DNA of 28,132 bases, taken from NCBI GenBank assembly GCA_022865365.1, contig JALHSW010000427.1, forward strand, positions 1-28,132. The letters are read 5' to 3'. The notes below the pieces were generated by a model, which did not search any database, was not told the origin of the DNA, and was given only the letters and a program-made list of their open reading frames with translations. This DNA comes from Acidimicrobiia bacterium (GTDB lineage: Bacteria; Actinomycetota; Acidimicrobiia; IMCC26256; PALSA-555). A program made the position numbers and the translations under genes. Shown here one piece after another: positions 23,008-28,132 of this stretch (its first letter is position 1; every line of letters starts with the position of its first letter).

Positions 23008-23477
23008 GCGCTCGCCCGCACGAACGGGCGGCGGGCTTCACTCCTCCGCAAGCGGCGCGCCTCGCAGGATGTACGGCGGCGCAGCTCGAGTACTGGCAGC
23101 GATGTGGGCTCGTCGTCCCGGCGCCCGACGTCGAAGACCCGTACACCTTCCGCGACCTGGTGGCACTGCGCATGGTGAGATCGCTGCTCGAAGCCGGCCT
23201 CCCGCTGGTGCGGATCCGCCGTGCGGTCATTGAGCTCACCCGGGGTGGCGACGACATCACCGAGCTGCGACTCGTGACCGATGGCGAGCGGGTCTGGGCG
23301 TGCCGGGACGACGGGCAGATCCTCGATGCGCTCCGCCACGGCCAGCTCGCACTGTTCGTCGCGGTCGATCGCCTGGCCGCCGACCTCGAGACCGATGTGC
23401 GGGAGTTCACCCGAGAGCGCCAGTCGTTCATCGATGGGCTGCGCGGCCACCCCGAGCATCCTGCCGGTTCGGGCTGA
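23004..23477 (+). CDS. MerR-family transcriptional regulator
   Basis: The protein is 157 aa from TTG 23004, which shares TTGA with the DUF3040 stop; no ATG or GTG lies between this point and the DNA-binding domain. The winged helix reads FTPPQAARLAGCTAAQLEYWQRCGLVVP, then YTFRDLVALRMVRSLLEAGL and VRIRRAVIEL. The C-terminal part is a ligand or dimer domain without a cysteine metal site (FVAVDRLAADLETDVREFTR). The regulated genes are unknown; the DUF3040 gene and the converging TgpA operon are the nearest candidates. It ends 21 nt from the TgpA stop. Confidence 0.83.
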   Translation: MSARPHERAAGFTPPQAARLAGCTAAQLEYWQRCGLVVPAPDVEDPYTFRDLVALRMVRSLLEAGLPLVRIRRAVIELTRGGDDITELRLVTDGERVWACRDDGQILDALRHGQLALFVAVDRLAADLETDVREFTRERQSFIDGLRGHPEHPAGSG

Positions 23478-23483
23478 CGCCCG
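23470..23483. terminator. Weak hairpin between the converging MerR and TgpA genes
   Basis: CGGGC and GCCCG are separated by TGAC and span the MerR stop codon. The stem is only 5 bp and there is no T-run on either strand. It is the only stem I could find between these convergent genes, and it is a poor terminator candidate. Confidence 0.2.
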
Positions 23484-23498
23484 GGCTGGTCACCACCA

Positions 23499-25760
23499 CT
23501 AGCGCCGGGGCTCACTCGCTTCCGGCGCTCGTCGCAACGTGCCTGGTGCGAGTCGTGCACGTATTCGCGCCCGCGTCGTCCCCGAAGCGTCGAGCGCGCG
23601 CCGCAGGGTATCGACCGCCGACCATGCCGATCGTGCCCTCTCGGGCGGTGGTGGCGAACCGGCGTATCGGGTCGCGGTGTAGGCGCGGGCCAGCACTTGG
23701 AGTGGGGGCCCGGTCTCGTCTCCCGCGACGGCGGGGATTCGATGCGCGAGCTCGAGAGGTGTCTCGGCGGACGACGACGCGACGCGGTGATCGGTCAGGG
23801 CGTCCATCGCCTCACGCCACGCCCCGGTGATCGCGTCCGCGGGATCGGCCTTGCCGCGGCGGCGCGAGCGGCGGCGCGCCTTGAGGACGAGCACCGCGAC
23901 CAGCGGCGCGGCGACGAGCAGCACGACGAGCGCGGCGAGTACCAGGACCCACGGCACCGAAGTCCCGCTCGGGTCGTCCGCCGCGATGTTGACACCGCCA
24001 CCGGGACTGGGCGCGGGGGTCGGCGACGGCTGGGGTGGCAGGCTCGGCGCCGGGGCGGTCACCGGCGGGCTCGTCGCGGGCTCGCCGACGCCGGGCGCGC
24101 TCGGGGTCGGCGGCGGCTCCTCGCCGGGGAGGTCACTCCCACCCGGGAGGTCGCTCGGTGGCGTCGGGTCGAACAGGTGCGTCCAGCCGACGCCGCTGAA
24201 CCACACCTCGGGCCACGCATGCGCGTCGTGGTTGGTCACGGTGTAGCGCCCGCTCACCGCGTCTGCAGTGCCCCGCGTGAAGCCAACGGCGACGCGGGTC
24301 GGCAGACCGACGGCCCGCGCCATCAACGCATAGGTGCTGGCGAACTGCACGCAGAAGCCGCGGCGATCTTGGAGGAACTGCACGACCGCCGCCTCGTCGT
24401 CGCCGAGCGCGACGTTCGGGTCATACGTGAATGACCCGTCTCGGAAGAAGTTGCGCAGCGCCGCGGCGCGATCGACCGGGTTGTCGAGACCGGCTGTGAC
24501 CTGTTGGGCGGTGGTTCGTACGATCTCGGGTAGGTCATCGGGGGTCCGGGTGAACTTCCGGAGCCGGCCCGGTACCGGTCCTGCGGCGTCCGTTCGTTGT
24601 GCTTTCGTGAGCGCGTCGGGTGGTGTGTCGGAGGTGACGCGATAATGGAGCCCCGACACGGACGGCTTGCCCGTGACGAGTGTCGACGAGCCGCGCACGA
24701 CCAGCGTGTCGGGCTGGTCCACCCGGACGGGCTGGTAGGCCGCGGGCATCCATCGCTCGCCGAGTGGGCCGATGCGGTAGTCCTGTGCGATGGCATCCCG
24801 GGGGACGTTGCCGTCGACCCCTTCGCCGACGGCGTCGCCTGCTGCGGTGAGCGTCCACTGGCCACCACCGACCGACCGGTAGTCGTCGAGCGCGGTGATG
24901 CGCCAGTACGCCGGGCGGTCTGCTCCGACGGTGAACAGCTCCTGCGAGGTCCCCTGGCGCAGCTTGTCGCCGACATCGAGCAGGGGTGGCACCGATGTCC
25001 GGTAGGTGCGGTTGCCGGTGTCGTCCCCGAGCCCGGCCACGTGCAAGAGCGGCGTGTCGGCGTCGGGGAGCGCCGCGGCCCCGGCGACCCCGAGTCCGAC
25101 GGCGAGCAGACCGACAACGACGCCGACGACGACGAGACCGGGGGCGTCGATCAGCCGGCGTCGACCGATGCGGGCCCGGTGATGGTCGAGGAGAACCTGG
25201 TGCTGCAGTGCGATGAAGACCACGACGGCCGCGCCGAACGCGGCGATCGTCACCAATTGACCGCCGTGGGTCCCGAGAGCCGTGCACCAGATGATGACGA
25301 TGACTCCGGGCGCGATGGCCCCGAACGACGCGGACCGCCGGAACGCGAGCTGGTCGGAGATCGCGGCCGCGATCCACACGATCACCGCGGCGAGCAGGAT
25401 CGCGCCGTCGGTGGCGCGTATCGGGACCGGTGCGGTGCGGACCAGCGCCCAACCGGCACGGGCCTGGTCGATGACGCCGCCGGGCGAGCCGGTGTCCGGG
25501 ACGAGCAGCAGCACGTATACGCCGAGCGACGCTGTCGACGTGAGCGACTCGAACACCGGCCCGCGACGCAACGCGCGACACGCGAGCGCAACCCCGTGCG
25601 CGAGAAGTGCGGCGCCGACCACGGGTACGACGAAGCGATCCGATGCGAACACGCGGGCGAACGCGAGGGCGACGGTGGTGCTCACCGCGGCAAGTGCGAT
25701 CGCAGCGGGGAGCTCGCGCGGGTCGAACCCGGGCCGATCGAGCGCGGCGGGTGCCGTCAT
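23499..25760 (-). CDS. TgpA-like membrane transglutaminase
   Basis: The protein is 753 aa. Six or so N-terminal membrane helices lie in residues 15-235 (DUF3488-type region). An extracytoplasmic domain holds the transglutaminase core with a complete triad: Cys470 in GFCVQFAS, His514 in NHDAHAWPEVW and Asp531 in HLFDPTPP. A Pro/Ser/Thr-rich linker follows (about residues 540-590). One more membrane helix comes next (WVLVLALVVLLVAAPLVAVL-like stretch), then a basic cytoplasmic tail of DUF4129 type. The role is protein or peptide cross-linking or hydrolysis at the outer face of the membrane; the substrate is unknown. The start ATG overlaps the DUF58 stop by 4 nt. The MoxR-DUF58-TgpA order is a widespread module. 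Confidence 0.9.
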   Translation of the reverse strand: MTAPAALDRPGFDPRELPAAIALAAVSTTVALAFARVFASDRFVVPVVGAALLAHGVALACRALRRGPVFESLTSTASLGVYVLLLVPDTGSPGGVIDQARAGWALVRTAPVPIRATDGAILLAAVIVWIAAAISDQLAFRRSASFGAIAPGVIVIIWCTALGTHGGQLVTIAAFGAAVVVFIALQHQVLLDHHRARIGRRRLIDAPGLVVVGVVVGLLAVGLGVAGAAALPDADTPLLHVAGLGDDTGNRTYRTSVPPLLDVGDKLRQGTSQELFTVGADRPAYWRITALDDYRSVGGGQWTLTAAGDAVGEGVDGNVPRDAIAQDYRIGPLGERWMPAAYQPVRVDQPDTLVVRGSSTLVTGKPSVSGLHYRVTSDTPPDALTKAQRTDAAGPVPGRLRKFTRTPDDLPEIVRTTAQQVTAGLDNPVDRAAALRNFFRDGSFTYDPNVALGDDEAAVVQFLQDRRGFCVQFASTYALMARAVGLPTRVAVGFTRGTADAVSGRYTVTNHDAHAWPEVWFSGVGWTHLFDPTPPSDLPGGSDLPGEEPPPTPSAPGVGEPATSPPVTAPAPSLPPQPSPTPAPSPGGGVNIAADDPSGTSVPWVLVLAALVVLLVAAPLVAVLVLKARRRSRRRGKADPADAITGAWREAMDALTDHRVASSSAETPLELAHRIPAVAGDETGPPLQVLARAYTATRYAGSPPPPERARSAWSAVDTLRRALDASGTTRARIRARLAPGTLRRAPEASEPRR

Positions 25761-26947
25761 CCTGCTCGCCGCCGCGAGCCGCGACGCGCGTGCGTCTGGT
25801 TCCAGGCGGCGGGAAAGGGCTTGGTCGTCGCGTCGACGAAGGTGAAACCGGGGACGCGCGCCAGGCGAATGCCGCTGCGGGTCGCGACGACTGTGACGAC
25901 GGCGCGTGAGCCGAGCGGTGCGAGCGCGTCGAGGAGCGCTCGGTCGGGCGCTCCGGTGACTGCCACGAACGCGCCCAGGCCGAGACGGGTCGCGAGGCGT
26001 GCGCCGACTGCCGCGAGCATGTCGGAGTCCGAGACCTCGACCACCGCGAGGCGATCGAGCAGCAACTCGAGGGTTCCGGGTCCCGGACGACTGAGCACCT
26101 GGCCCCCGGCCGTGACGACCTCGAGCGGTGCGTGGTCTTGGCTGAGTCGCGTCGCGAGCGACGCGATGGCTTCGACCGCGATCTCGAACGACGCGTCGTC
26201 ATGCACTGACATCCGGGTGTCGAGGAGCAGCACGACTCGGCCCGGCGCGGCAGCCTCGTCCTGGCGGACGACGAGCTCTCCGAGCCGGGCGCTGGAGCGC
26301 CAGTGGACCCGTCGGGGGTCGTCGCCGGGCTCGTAGTCGCGCAGCGCGAGGAACTCACCAGCCGGTTCGAACGCCGGGACCCGCGCTCCCTCGGCTCGGG
26401 GGTCCTGGTCACCGCCACCGGCTCGACGGGGTGCGAGGACGGGGTGGACGCGCGGCCGCACGATGATGTCGGTGACGTCGACGACCTCCCATGCTCTCCG
26501 GGCGAGCCCGAGTGGGTCGCTGACGATCGCGAGGAGTGGGCCGAGCTCGTGGCGACCTCGACGCACCGTCGGGACGCGGTAGGTCGCTTCGATCCGCTCG
26601 CCGGCACCCGAGGGCGACAGCACGAACCGGGCAGAGCGCGCACCGCCGTCAACCATCTCGGTGAGCGCGAGCAACGGCGTTCGCGCGGTGGTGGCACCTT
26701 CGAGCACAACGCGGCCCTCGGCTCCTACGTGCACGCGCGACGGACGGGCGTGGCGTCGGATGTCGAGCCCAGGGCGACCCCGCGTCACGTAGGCGAGCGC
26801 GAAGAGCAGGAGAAGACCCCCGCTGAGACCGAGCCCGGCCAGCGCGCCCGCACCGAGGACTCGGCTCCCGACGATCAGCGAGACCGACCCGCCGGCCAAG
26901 GTCCAGCCGCGTCGGGTCGGGACCGGGCGGCCGAGCGGGCGCGGCAT
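25757..26947 (-). CDS. DUF58 domain protein
   Basis: The protein is 396 aa. Two hydrophobic helices occupy residues 15-55 (GWTLAGGSVSLIVGSRVLGA and LSGGLLLLFALAY). A beta-rich region follows. The DUF58 core is EFLALRDYEPGDDPRRVHWR plus SARLGELVVRQ near residues 215-245. A von Willebrand-like region comes next, starting with VVLLLDTRMS (a MIDAS-like DxxMS motif). DUF58 proteins work with MoxR ATPases, probably assembling or activating envelope proteins. The ATG is 2 nt after the moxR stop, and the stop overlaps tgpA by 4 nt. Confidence 0.88.
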   Translation of the reverse strand: MPRPLGRPVPTRRGWTLAGGSVSLIVGSRVLGAGALAGLGLSGGLLLLFALAYVTRGRPGLDIRRHARPSRVHVGAEGRVVLEGATTARTPLLALTEMVDGGARSARFVLSPSGAGERIEATYRVPTVRRGRHELGPLLAIVSDPLGLARRAWEVVDVTDIIVRPRVHPVLAPRRAGGGDQDPRAEGARVPAFEPAGEFLALRDYEPGDDPRRVHWRSSARLGELVVRQDEAAAPGRVVLLLDTRMSVHDDASFEIAVEAIASLATRLSQDHAPLEVVTAGGQVLSRPGPGTLELLLDRLAVVEVSDSDMLAAVGARLATRLGLGAFVAVTGAPDRALLDALAPLGSRAVVTVVATRSGIRLARVPGFTFVDATTKPFPAAWNQTHARRGSRRRAG

Positions 26948-26949
26948 GC

Positions 26950-27966
26950 TCAGCCGGTGGCGCCGGGCACCGGCACTGCCGCAGCGACTGCACGGATGAT
27001 GTCCACCCCCGAGATGCCGCGCAGTGCGGCTTCGGGAGAGACGATGAGCCTGTGCTCGAGCACTGCGGGTGCAAGCAGCTTCACGTCGTCCGGAATCACG
27101 TAGTCGCGACCCGACACCGCGGCGAGCGCGCGTGCGGCGCGCTGCAGGGCGAGTGCGCCGCGAGGGCTCACCCCGAGCGTGAGGTCGGGGTGGCCACGGG
27201 TGCCCTCGACCAGGTCGAGGATGTAGTGCTGGAGTGCCGGCGCGACGTGCACTCCGGTGATGGCGTCCGCCGCTGCCGCGACGTCGGCTGCGGTCGCAAC
27301 CGGTTCGAGCGACTCGGCGCGTACCTGACCGGCACCGTGGGTCTCGAGGATCGCAAGCTCCGCGTCGCGACTCGGATACCCCATCGGGAGACGCATCAGG
27401 AAGCGATCGAGCTGGGCCTCCGGGAGGGGATATGTGCCCTCCAGCTCGATCGGGTTCTGCGTCGCCATGACGAGGAACGGTCGCGGGAGCGCGTACGTCT
27501 TGGCGTCGACCGTGACCTGGCGCTCCTGCATGGCTTCGAGCAGCGCGGACTGCGTCTTTGGTGAAGCCCGGTTGATCTCATCGGCGAGCACGACGTGTGC
27601 GAACACGCCGCCGGGTCGGTACTCGAACTCGTTGGTGTTGCGGTTCCACACCGAGACGCCGACCACATCGGACGGGAGGAGGTCGGGCGTGAACTGGATC
27701 CGGTTCGCGGTCGCCGCGATCGATCGGGCGAGCGCCTTGGCGAGCGTGGTCTTGCCGACGCCGGGCACGTCCTCGATGAGGAGATGACCCTCGGCAAACA
27801 GGCACACGAGCGCGAGCCGGATCTGGTCGCGCTTGCCCTGGATGACACGCTCGACGTTGTGCAGCATCGCGTCGAACAGCGCAGCGACATCGACCTGACG
27901 GGCACCCGCCTGGCGCCCGGACGCCTGGTGTCCAGATGTCCTCTGCCCAGACGCGGGTTGCGCCAC
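26950..27966 (-). CDS. MoxR-family AAA+ ATPase
   Basis: The protein is 338 aa from GTG 27966, set by GAGGAG 5 nt upstream; an open frame continues to 28116 but is unlikely to be coding. Residues 1-25 are a Gln/Ser/Gly-rich low-complexity lead (SGQRTSGHQASGRQAGARQ). Walker A is EDVPGVGKTTLAKALA and Walker B is VLADEINRASPKTQ. The sensor region is PFLVMATQNPIELEGTYPLP, and LDRFLMRLPMGYPS supplies the Arg finger region. The C-terminal lid has GVSPRGALALQRAARA. MoxR ATPases act as chaperones for neighbouring DUF58 and vWA proteins. First gene of the operon. Confidence 0.92.
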   Translation of the reverse strand: MAQPASGQRTSGHQASGRQAGARQVDVAALFDAMLHNVERVIQGKRDQIRLALVCLFAEGHLLIEDVPGVGKTTLAKALARSIAATANRIQFTPDLLPSDVVGVSVWNRNTNEFEYRPGGVFAHVVLADEINRASPKTQSALLEAMQERQVTVDAKTYALPRPFLVMATQNPIELEGTYPLPEAQLDRFLMRLPMGYPSRDAELAILETHGAGQVRAESLEPVATAADVAAAADAITGVHVAPALQHYILDLVEGTRGHPDLTLGVSPRGALALQRAARALAAVSGRDYVIPDDVKLLAPAVLEHRLIVSPEAALRGISGVDIIRAVAAAVPVPGATG

Positions 27967-27971
27967 AGGTG

Positions 27972-27977
27972 CTCCTC
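27972..27977 (-). promoter_or_regulatory. Ribosome binding site GAGGAG for moxR
   Basis: On minus, GAGGAG lies 5 nt before GTG 27966. It decides the start among several in-frame possibilities. Confidence 0.75.
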
Positions 27978-28000
27978 TCGTTCCCTGACCGGGCGGATTT

Positions 28001-28023
28001 CCTGATCCGGTGTCCCGATCAGG
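28001..28023. repeat. 7-bp perfect inverted repeat in the moxR leader
   Basis: CCTGATC at 28001-28007 and GATCAGG at 28017-28023 are perfect inverted copies with a 9-nt spacer. They lie 35-57 nt upstream of the moxR GTG. They overlap a direct repeat of CCCGATC (28014-28020 and 28026-28032, 12-nt period). An operator or a leader hairpin is possible. Confidence 0.55.
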
Positions 28024-28053
28024 CGCCCGATCGGCGTACCGACCGGCGCGGCG

Positions 28054-28059
28054 ACGGTA
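28054..28059 (-). promoter_or_regulatory. Candidate -10 box TACCGT for the moxR operon
   Basis: TACCGT on minus predicts a start near 28047 and a leader of about 80 nt carrying the inverted repeat and the ribosome binding site. It is part of the left arm of the 28054-28082 inverted repeat. Confidence 0.45.
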
Positions 28060-28076
28060 GCAGCGAGGCGCGGCGC

Positions 28077-28082
28077 TACCGT
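28077..28082 (+). promoter_or_regulatory. Leaderless -10 box TACCGT for the right-edge gene
   Basis: TACCGT ends 6 nt before ATG 28089, the same layout as other leaderless starts in the window. Confidence 0.5.
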
Positions 28083-28088
28083 GGCGCG

Positions 28089-28132
28089 ATGCCCGGAGGC
28101 CGGTCCCGTCGCTCATGGGCCGGCGCAGTTGC
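28089..28132 (+). CDS. First 14 codons of a plus-strand gene, cut by the window edge
   Basis: ATG 28089 opens MPGGRSRRSWAGAV and runs to the right edge. A basic lead followed by what may be the start of a hydrophobic stretch would suit a secreted or membrane protein. It is supported mainly by the TACCGT box 6 nt upstream. It does not resemble the start of MraZ. Too little is visible to name it. Confidence 0.4.
   Translation, partial: MPGGRSRRSWAGAV

Larger units (their letters stand above)
28054..28082. repeat. 8-bp perfect inverted repeat with a -10 box in each arm
   Basis: ACGGTAGC at 28054-28061 and GCTACCGT at 28075-28082 are perfect inverted copies with a 13-nt spacer. Each arm contains TACCGT pointing outward, so the repeat is a back-to-back promoter pair. 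Confidence 0.65.

Noticed and set aside
24597..26336. A 579-codon plus-strand frame opposite tgpA and DUF58
   Set aside because: It is the complement of well-supported genes with intact catalytic motifs. Its composition (Arg/Gly/Asp-rich) is that expected of antisense GC-rich DNA.
28089..28132. Identification of the right-edge gene as mraZ
   Set aside because: The visible start MPGGRSRRSWAGAV does not match the MraZ N-terminus (MFLG-type), so no name is given.
1..28132. Search for CRISPR arrays, tRNA or rRNA genes, insertion sequences and phage or defence genes
   Set aside because: No regularly spaced repeats, transposase or integrase motifs, CCA-ended cloverleaf candidates or rRNA-like blocks were seen. 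The short tandem repeats present are coding.

Overview
The window is very GC-rich (roughly 70 % by eye), with tightly packed genes and many GTG and TTG starts. It looks like an ordinary chromosomal stretch of an actinobacterium. The gene content (PimB'-like mannosyltransferase, LLM-class flavin oxidoreductase, DUF3040, MerR, TgpA/DUF58/MoxR, PPi-type PFK, ROK glucokinase next to an SRPBCC gene) and the frequent TANNNT boxes 6-8 nt before start codons fit a deep-branching lineage such as Acidimicrobiia. That placement is inference. I see no rRNA, tRNA, CRISPR array, insertion sequence, phage gene or obvious horizontally acquired island. No stretch over 300 bases lacks a gene; the longest gap is the roughly 120 bp before moxR.

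Layout from left to right. (1) A truncated NDP-forming acyl-CoA synthetase on minus, divergent from a ferredoxin-reductase-type flavoprotein coupled to a short enoyl-CoA hydratase. (2) An unusual RCK-domain ion channel on minus. (3) A seven-gene plus operon: MFS transporter, PimB'-like glycosyltransferase, membrane protein, SRPBCC protein, small acidic protein, ROK glucokinase, LLM oxidoreductase. (4) A minus group: PaaI-type thioesterase, crotonase, HAD phosphatase. (5) An AlaC-type aminotransferase and a PlsC acyltransferase. (6) Glycerol kinase and a small unknown protein on minus, divergent from a plus operon of PPi-type phosphofructokinase, TesB thioesterase, threonine aldolase and PIG-L deacetylase. 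(7) A small membrane protein on minus, divergent from Nudix, DNA polymerase IV and a Gfo/Idh oxidoreductase, followed by DUF3040 and a MerR regulator. (8) A minus operon of MoxR ATPase, DUF58 and TgpA-like transglutaminase, with a structured control region. (9) The first codons of a plus gene at the right edge.

Taken together, the genes serve glycerolipid and fatty-acyl metabolism (glycerol kinase, PlsC, PimB', crotonases, thioesterases, acyl-CoA synthetase), the entry to glycolysis (glucokinase, PPi-PFK) and cell-envelope maintenance (MoxR/DUF58/TgpA, DUF3040). From general knowledge, many actinobacteria keep pimB', SRPBCC, plsC, DUF3040 and the mraZ/fts cluster in one neighbourhood, so the window probably lies beside the division and cell-wall cluster. 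I did not find a convincing new multi-gene defence or mobile system. The best leads are a widespread leaderless promoter layout, an RCK channel without a recognisable selectivity filter, a possible coupled leader peptide before alaC, and the repeat-rich moxR control region.
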